From assembly GCA_016721945.1 (NCBI GenBank), contig JADKHC010000002.1:186001-250000 (forward strand): a DNA stretch of 64,000 bases. Reading direction: 5' to 3'. This stretch comes from Verrucomicrobiota bacterium. Its GTDB lineage: Bacteria > Verrucomicrobiota > Verrucomicrobiia > Opitutales > Opitutaceae. The notes under the pieces are model-generated. The model was given only the letters and a program-made list of their open reading frames with translations. It was not told where the DNA came from and ran no database searches. A program made the position numbers and the translations under genes. Shown here piece after piece: positions 15,174 through 24,158 of the stretch (positions within the stretch are counted from its first letter, which is position 1; each line of letters opens with the position of its first letter).

Positions 15174-17147
15174 ATGCTGCTAATCTACGTTCTGAATTAC
15201 CGGCTGGATTTAATCGCGTTGGCAGCGATCTCGCTCGGCGCGGTCTGGCTGTGCCAGAAATTCGTCGCAAGCCGACGCCCGCCCAGTTCGTTGAGGAAAA
15301 TAGATTTGGCGATGGTAGCTGTTGTCCTGTTGGGCGGAGCGATTGCCGCCGAGTGGGCTGGCGAAAACCGCAAGGCCAGTCTCATCGCGGCGTTCTCCGG
15401 CTACGTTCGCACCTACGCGCACGAGATGCACCACCTCAATCATCGCAAAATCCAGGCAAACACAGCACCCGACGATCCCACGTACATAACCCTCATCGAG
15501 CGTGAAACAGAATGGTTGAAGCTCAATCCCTACGTCGCCGACATCTACACGTTTCGCGGCGACGAGAAGGGTAACATCTACCTGATCGTCGACTCCGAAA
15601 CCGACTATAACCACAACGGTATTATCGACGGAGACAAGGAGCAGCGGATACCTATTGGCGAACCATACGAAAACCCCAATGAAAATTTCCAACGCGCGCT
15701 GAAAGGCGAAACAGTTTTCGACATGGACTTCACACCCGATCGCTGGGGAGTGTGGGTTTCGTGCTTTGCTCCTATTTACAACGACAGAGATGAAATCGAG
15801 GCTGCGGTCGGCCTCGATTTTCCCGCCGCACAATGGATGGAAGCCATCGCGGCCAACCGCGGCGCCGCAATCGGCATCGCCGCCCTCATCATCGCCATCC
15901 TCCTTTCACGGGCCACTGTGGTATCGTTACTGCGCTCTCAGGTTATCGCGCACACCCGCAATGAGGAAATGCTCTGCGAAGCCCAGCGAAACGGTGACGC
16001 GGCCAATCAAGCCAAAAACGAATTTCTCGCCGTCATGAGTCACGAAATCCGCACGCCCCTCACGGCGATTCTCGGATTCTCGTCACTGCTCTCAAAATCC
16101 AACCTGGCAGAAGCCCAGAAACTTCATGTCGATGCCATCACCAAAGCAGGCGAGAGACTCGCGACATTGATCGACGATATACTCGATATTTCCCGCATGG
16201 AAGATGGTCGCGTGCTCCTCAAACGGGCACCGTATACCCCTGTTATTCTCATCCATGCGCTCGTCGACCTGCTCGAAACACAGGCCCGTGCGCATAACCT
16301 GTCGCTCGTTCTGGACAATAAACTTCCTGATAACCTCACTTTGTTGGGAGACCAGCCCCGAATCCGTCAGGTGCTCGTCAACCTGCTCGACAACGCCATC
16401 AAATTTACCGAACAAGGCACCATCACCATAAAAATGGAATGGAATACCTCCGGCCAGACTACGACCTCAGGCGAACTGGCTATCCAAATCATCGACACCG
16501 GGCCCGGCATACCTGCAGACAAGATTGCCAACATCTTCGATCTATTCATGCAGATCGACAGTTCCAGCACCCGGCGGCACGGCGGCGTTGGCCTCGGCCT
16601 CGCCATCTGTAAACGCCTCGCCGATCTGATGGGCGGACGCCTCACCGTGCATTCAGAACGGGGTAAGGGCTCTGTGTTTTGTTTCTACCTCCCAGCCGAA
16701 ACAGCCCAAACCAACGGCCATAAAAACAGCACCGCACAAATTCCCATCAATGAAAATGCCTCCCGCGGTCGCGCACTCGTCGTAGACGACCAGACGCTGA
16801 ACCGTGAGTTGCTTAAGCTGATGCTGAAAAAACTTTCGTTCGAACCCGACCTTGCCGCCAGCGGCCAGGCAGCTCTCGAACTGATCGCCCACAACAACTA
16901 CACCGTCATCCTAATGGATTTGGATATGCCGGTGTTAGATGGTTTTGGTACGACAAAAAAAATCAGGGAACGCGAACGTATCGGTCATCAAATACCTATC
17001 ATCGCGGTCACCGCCACCACGCGAGGAGGCACCCGCGAGCGTTGTCTCGCCGTCGGCATGGACGAATACATGGCCAAACCAGTCTTCCTGCCCGCGCTTC
17101 AGGCAATCATCGACACAGTAGTTCCGCCACCCGCCGCAAAGGCCTAG
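15174..17147 (+). CDS. Membrane hybrid sensor histidine kinase
   Basis: A 657-residue protein. Two hydrophobic segments lie at about 11-30 and 44-60, a periplasmic Cache-like sensor domain at 70-225 (ADIYTFRGDEKGNIYLIVDS, VWVSCFAPIYNDRDEIEAAV), and a further membrane helix near 230-250. Then come HisKA with phospho-acceptor H290 in FLAVMSHEIRTPL, HATPase_c with N box LVNLLDNAIKFTE and G boxes DTGPGIP and GGVGLGLAI, and a C-terminal receiver domain with VVDDQ, acceptor D582 in MDLDMPVLDG and a conserved Lys in MAKPV. No separate response regulator is next to it, so output probably runs through a phosphotransfer protein elsewhere. Signal unknown. Confidence 0.9.
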   Translation: MLLIYVLNYRLDLIALAAISLGAVWLCQKFVASRRPPSSLRKIDLAMVAVVLLGGAIAAEWAGENRKASLIAAFSGYVRTYAHEMHHLNHRKIQANTAPDDPTYITLIERETEWLKLNPYVADIYTFRGDEKGNIYLIVDSETDYNHNGIIDGDKEQRIPIGEPYENPNENFQRALKGETVFDMDFTPDRWGVWVSCFAPIYNDRDEIEAAVGLDFPAAQWMEAIAANRGAAIGIAALIIAILLSRATVVSLLRSQVIAHTRNEEMLCEAQRNGDAANQAKNEFLAVMSHEIRTPLTAILGFSSLLSKSNLAEAQKLHVDAITKAGERLATLIDDILDISRMEDGRVLLKRAPYTPVILIHALVDLLETQARAHNLSLVLDNKLPDNLTLLGDQPRIRQVLVNLLDNAIKFTEQGTITIKMEWNTSGQTTTSGELAIQIIDTGPGIPADKIANIFDLFMQIDSSSTRRHGGVGLGLAICKRLADLMGGRLTVHSERGKGSVFCFYLPAETAQTNGHKNSTAQIPINENASRGRALVVDDQTLNRELLKLMLKKLSFEPDLAASGQAALELIAHNNYTVILMDLDMPVLDGFGTTKKIRERERIGHQIPIIAVTATTRGGTRERCLAVGMDEYMAKPVFLPALQAIIDTVVPPPAAKA

Positions 17148-17220
17148 AGCGTTAAAACTATAGCCGATAAAAAGCTTTGGACTGCGCCCTTTCTGTAAGC
17201 CTCGAACCTACACACAACCA

Positions 17221-17253
17221 GTTCGTTCCTGTGTTCCTGAGTTCCATATTCAC
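17221..17253. repeat. Short dispersed repeat, copy 1
   Basis: Thirty-three bases beginning GTTCGTTCC and containing TCCTGAGTTCCA recur at 63903-63935 with 29 of 33 identical. Confidence 0.6.
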
Positions 17254-17360
17254 AGCTCAATATCGGCTACAGTTTAACAGAAACCGCTCTCGCCAATTTT
17301 CGATAATCGCCACGACCACGGCATCGGCCGTTCCCCGTCTGAGCCATGACCATTCAGTTG

Positions 17361-17520
17361 GGAGCCACAGATGACCACCGATGAGCACAGATTGGGGCAG
17401 AAACAACGTCGGGGTTTTGGCGATCTGATCGCTCACGGTCTGGTTAAACAGGAAACTTCTCGCAATGCGTTAAACAATCCTCCGGAGAATCTGTGTATAT
17501 CAGTGTGCATCGGTAGCTCC
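17361..17520. repeat. MITE-like element, copy 2
   Basis: A 160-bp copy of the 9148-9308 element with the same terminal inverted repeats and shared flanks, about 90 percent identical by eye. Confidence 0.8.
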
Positions 17521-17750
17521 ATCGCATGGATACGGCTGAGCCCGGCATTCGCCTTCATCCTAATAACGCGGGAAACCCGCCACGACATCAGCAACTGGCG
17601 CTAAATAACACCATAGCAATGCACTCCAATTTCTTAGCCCAACCAGCCTGTTCGGTAAGTGCGAAAAATCTGCGAAAACTGATCTAATGTTACTGAGTAT
17701 TTACACTAATACGCCTTGCGGAGCACCCGCTCTCCGCCGAACCGTATGCT

Positions 17751-19436
17751 GTGACTAAGATCCTAAGAAATACAGTTTGGTTCAACGTTTGCCTCGCCTT
17801 TTTCTGTGTCGGCCTGACCGCTGCGGTCACCCCCAACGCCAACCTGACACCTGATCAGCTTGCCACACGTTTCCTTGCCCAAGCGACCTTCGGCCCCTCA
17901 CCCACTTCGCTCGCAGAAATTCAGGCGATTGGTTATGATTATAACGCCTGGATAACCCAGCAAGCCGCGCTGCCCGTGACGACTTCCGTCCCACTTTTGC
18001 ACGCCGCCAAAGTTGCCGACACCACCATTACGTCCTTCAGCAGCAGCCATAATCGCCGCGCGCGTAACCAGATCATGCTCACGGCGCCCGATCAATTGCG
18101 CCAGCGGGTGGCCTATGCGCTCAGCCAGATTTTAGTCATCTCCGACAACGACTCAAACATCTCAGGCGCCCAGGAAGGATCGAGCAATTACTACGACATG
18201 CTCGCACGAAACGCACTGGGGAATTTCAACACCCTGCTCATGGACGTGACGCGTCACCCGATGATGGGCCGCTACCTCAGCCATTATAAAAATCGCAAAA
18301 CCAACCCCACAACCGGCACACGCCCTGACGAAAACTTCGCTCGTGAAGTGATGCAGTTGTTCACCATCGGTCTTTACCTGCTCAACCCCAATGGCACCCA
18401 CCAGAATGATGCCAACGGTCGTCCACTCGAATCCTACACCAACGACGACATCACCGAATTTGCCCGCGTCTTCACCGGCTTCACCGACGAAAGCACCAAC
18501 AACACCGGCACCGGAACTGGTCGCTTGGACTTTCCCTCGGCGACCTCCAACTACACGGCACCGATGCGCATGTGGGAAAATCAGCACGATATCGCTAGCA
18601 AGAAACTGCTGAGCTACACCGGCGCCCGCAAACTCACGCTCCCCGCCGCCCAAACCGGCCTAGTTGACGTACAAGATGCTATCGACAATCTCGTCGAACA
18701 TCCCAATACCGCGCCTTTCATCTCGCGTCTGCTCATTCAACGTCTTGTCACCTCTAGTCCCACCGCCGCCTATGTCGGCCGCGTGGCCGCCGTCTTCGTC
18801 AACAACGGCCAGGGCGTGCGTGGTGACTTGCTCGCCGTCGTTCGCGCCATCCTGACCGACTCTGAAGCACGCGACGTCTCCTTCATCACCGACCCCGCGC
18901 ACGGTAAACTCCAGGAGCCTTTCCTCCGCCTCACGCAACTCCTGCGCGCTTTCCGCTTCAGCGTCAGCGCTGGCACGCTTCCCTACGATTTCGGTTATAA
19001 CTTCACCGAAAACACGATGGGCCAGTTTCCCCTCGGCTCGCCCTCTGTATTCAACTTCTACTCACCCGATTTCGCTCCCGACGGCGCGATCAACCAGGCA
19101 GGCCTCGTAGCCCCCGAGTTCCAGATCCTGAACTCCGTCTTCTCCGTCACTTTTCCCAACGCCGTCTACAATCTCATCCAAAACGGCGCAGGCCAGTTTA
19201 CCCTCGACATCGCTGAGCAGGAAACCCTCGCCGCCGATGCCACCCAACTTCTCGATAACCTTAATCTATACCTAACGCACGGCACCATGAGCACCGAAAC
19301 CCGGGCCGCCCTCACCACCGCACTCTCGAAAGTCACCGCCGCCATGGTCCCCTCCGGCAGTACCCTCGGCCGGACCAAGGCCAGACTCGCCATCCACCTC
19401 ATCGCACTCTCCCCCGATTTCGTCATCCTTAAGTAA
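17751..19436 (+). CDS. DUF1800 family secreted protein
   Basis: From GTG 17751 a 561-residue protein. An export signal (VWFNVCLAFFCVGLTAAV) precedes the DUF1800 domain, recognisable from LTPDQLATRFLAQATFGPSP, EIQAIGYDYNAWITQQ, LRQRVAYALSQILVIS, NFAREVMQLFTIGLYLLNPNG and ARVFTGFTD. The family is abundant in Planctomycetes and Verrucomicrobia, always paired with DUF1501, with no established function. The partner gene begins 12 bases downstream. Confidence 0.9.
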   Translation: MTKILRNTVWFNVCLAFFCVGLTAAVTPNANLTPDQLATRFLAQATFGPSPTSLAEIQAIGYDYNAWITQQAALPVTTSVPLLHAAKVADTTITSFSSSHNRRARNQIMLTAPDQLRQRVAYALSQILVISDNDSNISGAQEGSSNYYDMLARNALGNFNTLLMDVTRHPMMGRYLSHYKNRKTNPTTGTRPDENFAREVMQLFTIGLYLLNPNGTHQNDANGRPLESYTNDDITEFARVFTGFTDESTNNTGTGTGRLDFPSATSNYTAPMRMWENQHDIASKKLLSYTGARKLTLPAAQTGLVDVQDAIDNLVEHPNTAPFISRLLIQRLVTSSPTAAYVGRVAAVFVNNGQGVRGDLLAVVRAILTDSEARDVSFITDPAHGKLQEPFLRLTQLLRAFRFSVSAGTLPYDFGYNFTENTMGQFPLGSPSVFNFYSPDFAPDGAINQAGLVAPEFQILNSVFSVTFPNAVYNLIQNGAGQFTLDIAEQETLAADATQLLDNLNLYLTHGTMSTETRAALTTALSKVTAAMVPSGSTLGRTKARLAIHLIALSPDFVILK

Positions 19437-19448
19437 CCACTGGCTACC

Positions 19449-21044
19449 GTGAAAAAATCCGCTCCAGATCTTACCCGCCGCGAGTTCCTCGGTCAGGCCA
19501 GCTGCGCCGGTGTCGGCGCCACTGCGCTCTTCTCCACCCTACTCAGCCTCCGTCTCGCCAACTCGCTCGCGGCCCAAAGTGCTCCACCCACCAGCGATTA
19601 CAAGGCCCTCGTCTGCCTCTTCCTCTCCGGCGGCAACGACTCGTTCAACATGCTGGTGCCCACCACGAGCGGCGAATACGACGCCTACGCCCGCATCCGT
19701 GGCAACCTCGCCCTCCCAGCCACCAGCCTCCTTCAAATCACGCCGGGCAACATGGGCGGGCGCACCCTCGGTATCCACCCAGCCATGACAGAGGTGCAAA
19801 GCCTCTTCAACGCCGGCAATCTCTCCTTTGTCTCCAACGTCGGCTCGCTCGTCCGCCCCACCACGCTCGCCGAATACAAAACCGGTCGCAATCGTCCTGT
19901 CTCGCTCTACTCCCACGACGACCAGATCAAGCAGTGGCAGACCTGCATGCCCGACAAGCGCACCGCCATCGGCTGGGGTGGTCGTGCCGCCGACATCCTG
20001 CAATCCCTCAACAAAGACAGCCTCGTCTCGATGAACATTTCGCTGGCAGGCCAGAATGCTTTTCTCCGTGGCGAACAAGCTTTCACCTACAGCGTCGGCT
20101 CAGGCGGAGCCACCGCGCTCACCGGATACAATCCGCTCTCAGTCAACAATCTCACCGCCGTACGTAGCGCCGCCGTGGACAGCATGCTCGTAGCCGACTA
20201 CCGCAGCCTCTTCGAAAAATCCTACGCCGGCTCCACCGTCGACGCCGTTGAAACCTACTACGAGTTCACGAGTGCGCTTACCGGCATCACGTTGGCCACA
20301 CCAACGCCCACCGGTAATTCCCTGGCCAACAATCTCGCCATGATCGCCAAGATCGCCTCGGCCAACGGCAAGCTCGGCGCCAAACGCCAGGTGTTCTTCG
20401 TTCAGATCGGCGGCTGGGATCACCACGACGACGTCGTCACCAAACAGCAAACGATGCTCGCAACCGTCAGCCAGGCCCTCGGTTTCTTCTGGTCCGCCCT
20501 CGGCGACGTCGGCCTGCGCAACAACGTCACCCTCTTCACCGCCTCCGACTTCGCCCGCACGCTCACTTCCAACGGAAACGGCTCCGATCACGCCTGGGGC
20601 GGCAATCACCTGGCCATGGGCGGTGCCGTTGCCGGTGGCAATGTTTTCGGTAACAAAGCTCAAGGCTACTATCCAGACTTCCAAAACATTGCCACGATCG
20701 ACACCGGCCAAGGCCGCCTCATACCCGGCGTCGCAGTCGATGAATACGCCCGCGACCTGCTCACCTGGTTCGGCATCACCAAGGCCGACCTCGACTACGT
20801 TCTTCCCGCCTTTAGCTCCCGCTTCGATACCCGCGAACCGCTCGGTATCATGACCGCGCCCTACACCCCGCCACCATCCAGCAGTTCGAGCAGTTCTAGC
20901 GGTGGCACCCAAAGTGGCGGCGGAGGTGGCGGTGGTGGATCCATGGGCGGACTCGCCACGGGCGCCGCCGGAGCTGCCCTCATTCTAAAAATGATCGCCG
21001 ACCGCAAAGCCCGCATCAAAGCCGAAGAATCCCGCACCAGTTAG
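19449..21044 (+). CDS. DUF1501 family protein with Tat signal
   Basis: From GTG 19449 a 531-residue protein. It starts with a twin-arginine signal (LTRREFLGQA then a hydrophobic stretch to about residue 42), so it is probably exported folded by Tat. The DUF1501 domain shows ALVCLFLSGGNDSFNMLVPT, IHPAMTEVQSLFNAGNLSFV, VFFVQIGGWDHHDD and SDHAWGGNHLAMGGAV, a sulfatase-like alkaline-phosphatase fold with His/Asp metal ligands. An unusual C-terminal tail follows: a Ser-then-Gly run (about residues 478-496), a small-residue hydrophobic patch and a Lys/Arg-rich end. Function of the DUF1800/DUF1501 pair is unknown. Confidence 0.9.
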   Translation: MKKSAPDLTRREFLGQASCAGVGATALFSTLLSLRLANSLAAQSAPPTSDYKALVCLFLSGGNDSFNMLVPTTSGEYDAYARIRGNLALPATSLLQITPGNMGGRTLGIHPAMTEVQSLFNAGNLSFVSNVGSLVRPTTLAEYKTGRNRPVSLYSHDDQIKQWQTCMPDKRTAIGWGGRAADILQSLNKDSLVSMNISLAGQNAFLRGEQAFTYSVGSGGATALTGYNPLSVNNLTAVRSAAVDSMLVADYRSLFEKSYAGSTVDAVETYYEFTSALTGITLATPTPTGNSLANNLAMIAKIASANGKLGAKRQVFFVQIGGWDHHDDVVTKQQTMLATVSQALGFFWSALGDVGLRNNVTLFTASDFARTLTSNGNGSDHAWGGNHLAMGGAVAGGNVFGNKAQGYYPDFQNIATIDTGQGRLIPGVAVDEYARDLLTWFGITKADLDYVLPAFSSRFDTREPLGIMTAPYTPPPSSSSSSSSGGTQSGGGGGGGGSMGGLATGAAGAALILKMIADRKARIKAEESRTS

Positions 21045-21054
21045 TGAATGAGGT

Positions 21055-21197
21055 TCGTGGTGGAGCCCGTTGTCCCAAACCGGCTGGTTCGAGGTAGGGC
21101 GCGTTATCCCTAACGCGCCGGAGCGACACCACCAACGAACCAGCGTCGATCCACATAATCGACGTCTTACGGCGGACTAAGGATAGTCCGCCCTACC
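21055..21197. repeat. Multi-hairpin intergenic repeat
   Basis: GGTAGGGC (21093-21100) and GCCCTACC (21190-21197) form an outer stem that encloses two perfect hairpins, GGCGCGTT/AACGCGCC and GGCGGACT/AGTCCGCC. The bases just before contain TGGAGCCCGTTGTC, shared with the element at 50614. It fills the gap between the convergent DUF1501 and cimA genes. Confidence 0.75.
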
Positions 21198-21207
21198 TTC
21201 AAAGATC

Positions 21208-22779
21208 TCACGCTTGCTGCAACTTGTACTCCACCGCGTCGCGCAACGCTTCCCAGCTGGCGTCGATGATATTGTCGCTTACCCCAACCGTTCCCCAGAT
21301 GGAATGGCCGTCGGTGGTCTCGATCAGCACGCGAGTCCGCGCATTCGCGCTCTGCCGACTGTCGAGAATGCGCACCTTGTAATCCGTCAAACGCGTCGTC
21401 TTCAGCACCGGAAAAACACCTTCGAGTGCAAGGCGCAAAGCTTTGTCGAGCGCACCGACCGGACCCGTGCCTTCGGCAACCGTGTGGACGAGTTCGCCAT
21501 TGATGCGCAGCTTGACCGTGGCCTCAGCCACCAGACTCAGCTCGGGTCCGCGACGTTCGACGATCACGCGATACGACTCTAGTTCGAACGATGACTTCTT
21601 CTGCCCAAGCGATTTTGCCAGAAGCAGTTTCAACGACGCATCCGCCGCCTCGAATTCATAACCGCGAAATTCGAGTTCCTTCAACTCATCGATCAACCCT
21701 TTCATCGCAGGCGATTTCTCGTCGATCTCGTAGCCGAGTTCCTTCGACTTCATGGCGATGCTGCTGCGTCCGGCCAAATCGGAGACCAGTACGCGCGTGC
21801 GGTTACCCACCAAAGCCGGGTCGATGTGCTCATAGCTACTCTTAACCTTGAGCGCAGCGTTGGCATGCAGACCGCCCTTGTGCGCAAACGCCGATGCACC
21901 GACGTACGCCGACTTAGTATCTGGCCGAAGGTTCGCCAATTCGTCGAAGTACAGCGACAGATCGCGCAACTGGTGCAGATTTACTGCGCAGTGCGCCGTA
22001 CGCCCCATCTTCAAAAACAGATTCGGCAGGATCGTGATGAGATTGGCGTTGCCGGTGCGTTCGCCATAACCATTCACCGTACCCTGCACGAGCGACGCAC
22101 CCGCCGAAATGCCCGCAAGCGAGAGTGCCACACCGAGACCGCTGTCGTTATGGCAATGCACGCCGACTTTGTCCGCGCCGAACTCCTTCACCACACGCGC
22201 GACGATGTCTTTGAATTCATCGACCATCGTACCGCCGTTCGTATCGCACAGCGTGAGATTGCTCGCACCACCCTTGATCGCCGCCGCGAGCGTACGCAGC
22301 GCGTAGTCAGGATTGTTTTTATAACCGTCGAAAAAATGTTCGGCGTCGTGGATGACCTCGCGGCCATTCGCGACGAGAAACGCGGCCGAGTCCTCGATCA
22401 TCGCAAGATTTTCTTCGAGCGTCGTGCGCAAGATCTCGGTCACGTGCAGCGTCCACGTTTTACCGACGAGTGTCAGGACCGGCACATTGCTGTCGAGCAA
22501 CGTGCGCAGCTGCGAATCATCCGACGCCTTGCCGCCCGCGCGCCGTGTCGAACCGAACGCCGCGAGTTTGGCGTGTTTGAAACGGATATTTTTAACTTCT
22601 TGGAAAAACGTGATGTCGCGCGGATTGGAGCCCGGATAACCGCCCTCGATATAGTCCACACCGAACTGGTCGAGCTTCTCCGCGATGAGGAGCTTATCTG
22701 TAACCGAAAAACTGATACCCTCACCCTGCGTGCCGTCGCGGAGGGTGGTGTCGTAGATAAGGACATTATTGGAATTCAT
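21208..22779 (-). CDS. cimA: (R)-citramalate synthase CimA
   Basis: From ATG 22779 this is 523 residues (the frame opens at 22830 but the extra 17 residues do not match the family). It belongs to the LeuA-like group: LIYDTTLRDGTQGEGISFSV at the N-terminus, IEGGYPGSNPRD, HCHNDSGLGVALSLAG and the KGGLHANAALKV block, with a C-terminal LeuA dimer/regulatory domain. The length and the EGGYPGSNPRD block favour CimA over LeuA. CimA condenses pyruvate and acetyl-CoA to citramalate, giving 2-oxobutanoate for isoleucine without threonine. The 5' region carries an Ile leader peptide and terminator, which fits end-product attenuation. Confidence 0.93.
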   Translation of the reverse strand: MNSNNVLIYDTTLRDGTQGEGISFSVTDKLLIAEKLDQFGVDYIEGGYPGSNPRDITFFQEVKNIRFKHAKLAAFGSTRRAGGKASDDSQLRTLLDSNVPVLTLVGKTWTLHVTEILRTTLEENLAMIEDSAAFLVANGREVIHDAEHFFDGYKNNPDYALRTLAAAIKGGASNLTLCDTNGGTMVDEFKDIVARVVKEFGADKVGVHCHNDSGLGVALSLAGISAGASLVQGTVNGYGERTGNANLITILPNLFLKMGRTAHCAVNLHQLRDLSLYFDELANLRPDTKSAYVGASAFAHKGGLHANAALKVKSSYEHIDPALVGNRTRVLVSDLAGRSSIAMKSKELGYEIDEKSPAMKGLIDELKELEFRGYEFEAADASLKLLLAKSLGQKKSSFELESYRVIVERRGPELSLVAEATVKLRINGELVHTVAEGTGPVGALDKALRLALEGVFPVLKTTRLTDYKVRILDSRQSANARTRVLIETTDGHSIWGTVGVSDNIIDASWEALRDAVEYKLQQA

Positions 22780-22826
22780 GGGCGAGAATGATGGGAGCGT
22801 TACGAGTAAAAGTGTAGGAGTGGAGA

Positions 22827-22858
22827 ACAAAAAACCCCGGGCTTTGTTGGCCCGGGGT
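22827..22858 (-). terminator. Attenuator terminator in the cimA leader
   Basis: On the minus strand ACCCCGGGC pairs with GCCCGGGGT around a short loop and is followed by six T. It lies 27 bases after the leader-peptide stop and about 48 bases before the cimA start, exactly where an attenuator should be. The Gly-Arg-Ala-Pro-Gly codons of the leader contain GCCCGGGC, which can pair with the 5' arm as an antiterminator. Confidence 0.85.
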
Positions 22859-22884
22859 CTAGGAAATTCAGAGGTGTGTATAGA

Positions 22885-22971
22885 TCACACGTTATTTCCA
22901 TGCCCGGGCGCGCGGCCCGAAATAATAATCGAGCTGCTAATCGAAATAATGATAGCGCGAATTGCGGACAT
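22885..22971 (-). CDS. Isoleucine-rich attenuator leader peptide of cimA
   Basis: ATG 22971 to TGA 22885-22887 gives 28 residues starting MSAIRAIIISISSSIII. Eight are Ile, in two runs of three codons, mostly ATT, with no Leu, one Val and no Thr. The stop is followed by the terminator at 22827-22858 and then cimA. A ribosome starved of Ile-tRNA would stall on the Ile runs and leave the GCCCGGGC segment free to block terminator formation. Short coding length, residue bias and placement all match classical ilv-type leader peptides, so this is a confident functional call although no family search is possible for such a short frame. Confidence 0.85.
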   Translation of the reverse strand: MSAIRAIIISISSSIIISGRAPGHGNNV

Positions 22972-23270
22972 GGATGAGAGAGCCCGAACCGTAGTCAAAA
23001 CAGCCGCTTTGTCCAGTCGGTGTATTAAATAGAGGCCAACGCCTGAAGTCACAGGACCGCTCACGGATGCAGCTAATCTCGGACATCTGACATCGGACCT
23101 CTGGTATCAAAAGTGTTTCCCCCTTGTCTCATGCGCCCCTGAACCTAACCTTCCGCCACTCCCTTGCGGCTACCACCAACAGTATCAAGTCCGCAAGTAA
23201 CGAGTACGCCAACCAAGTGCGTTTTTGGCATATCGCACTTTGGACGGCTCAAAGCCCCAACAACGCCCAA

Positions 23271-24122
23271 ATGAATAAGCCCTACTCCATCAAAATTTTT
23301 CTGCCTGGCGGAGATCCCGATGGTCTCCGCACCATTGAAAAGTCGAACTGGAGCGGGGCAGGCATAGTCATTCCGCGTTCACTCATGGCAGAAGCAAAAA
23401 GCCGCCGTGAGTTAACCCGAACCGGTGTCTATGTGCTAGTCGGCCCAGCCGAAGAATCCGGACTGCCCCGCATATACATTGGCGAAGGCGATCCCATCCG
23501 GCCACGACTGGAACAACATGCTTCTAAAAAAGACTTCTGGACGAGTTGCATTGCCTTCACGAGCAAGGACGAAAACCTGAATAAAGCTCACGTGCAGTAC
23601 ATCGAATCGCGTCTGATCGCGCTCGCTGCACAAGCCAAAAGGTGTGTGTTGGACAATGGAAACGCGCCAGCCCTACCCTCGCTTTCAGAAGCCGATGTTG
23701 CGGATGCTGAGGGATTCCTTTCGGAAATGCTGCTCTGCTTTCCTGTCCTCGGCCTCGGGGTCTTTACGGCAGCAGCACCTGTGCAAAAGAGCGCCAAACT
23801 ACTCTTCATCGTCAGCAAAGGCGTAAAAGCGCAAGGAATGGAAACGCTGGAAGGCTTCGTCGTGCGCGTGGGCAGTGAAGCAGTAAAAAACGAGGTTTCC
23901 TCCTGCCATGCCTACCTTAAAGAACTGCGATCCGCATTAATCGATAACGGCGTTCTAAAACAAGCCAGCGAGAATTATATCTTCGCGCAGGACTATGTTT
24001 TCGCTTCGCCATCAACCGCAGCCGGAGTTGTTCAAGGACGATCAGCAAACGGGCGTGTGGATTGGAAAACAAAAGAAGGCAAAACGCTCAAAGAGCTACA
24101 GGAAGCCGACGTTAAGGAATGA
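23271..24122 (+). CDS. GIY-YIG nuclease family protein with C-terminal DUF4357
   Basis: From ATG 23271 a 283-residue protein. An N-terminal GIY-YIG domain is visible as TGVYVLVGPAEESGLPRIYIGEG, with RLEQHA after it. The C-terminal end (GVVQGRSANGRVDWKTKEGK then TLKELQ) is a DUF4357 domain. This two-domain protein is common as a single gene in many bacteria, sometimes near restriction or phage genes, with no assigned role. It stands alone; an upstream in-frame ATG at 23124 would add 49 residues unlike the family. Neither neighbour suggests a defence island. Confidence 0.85.
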   Translation: MNKPYSIKIFLPGGDPDGLRTIEKSNWSGAGIVIPRSLMAEAKSRRELTRTGVYVLVGPAEESGLPRIYIGEGDPIRPRLEQHASKKDFWTSCIAFTSKDENLNKAHVQYIESRLIALAAQAKRCVLDNGNAPALPSLSEADVADAEGFLSEMLLCFPVLGLGVFTAAAPVQKSAKLLFIVSKGVKAQGMETLEGFVVRVGSEAVKNEVSSCHAYLKELRSALIDNGVLKQASENYIFAQDYVFASPSTAAGVVQGRSANGRVDWKTKEGKTLKELQEADVKE

Positions 24123-24158
24123 GTTTGGTGATTTATCGAGGGAGAAAATGTCCTGCCC

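Larger units (their letters stand above)
17148..17750. other. 603-base intergenic region with repeats
   Basis: No gene supported. It holds a pair of inverted TAGCCGATA/TATCGGCTA words (17161-17169 and 17262-17270), a 33-base repeat at 17221-17253 also found near 63903, and the second MITE-like copy at 17361-17520. The rest shows nothing I can assign. Confidence 0.6.
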
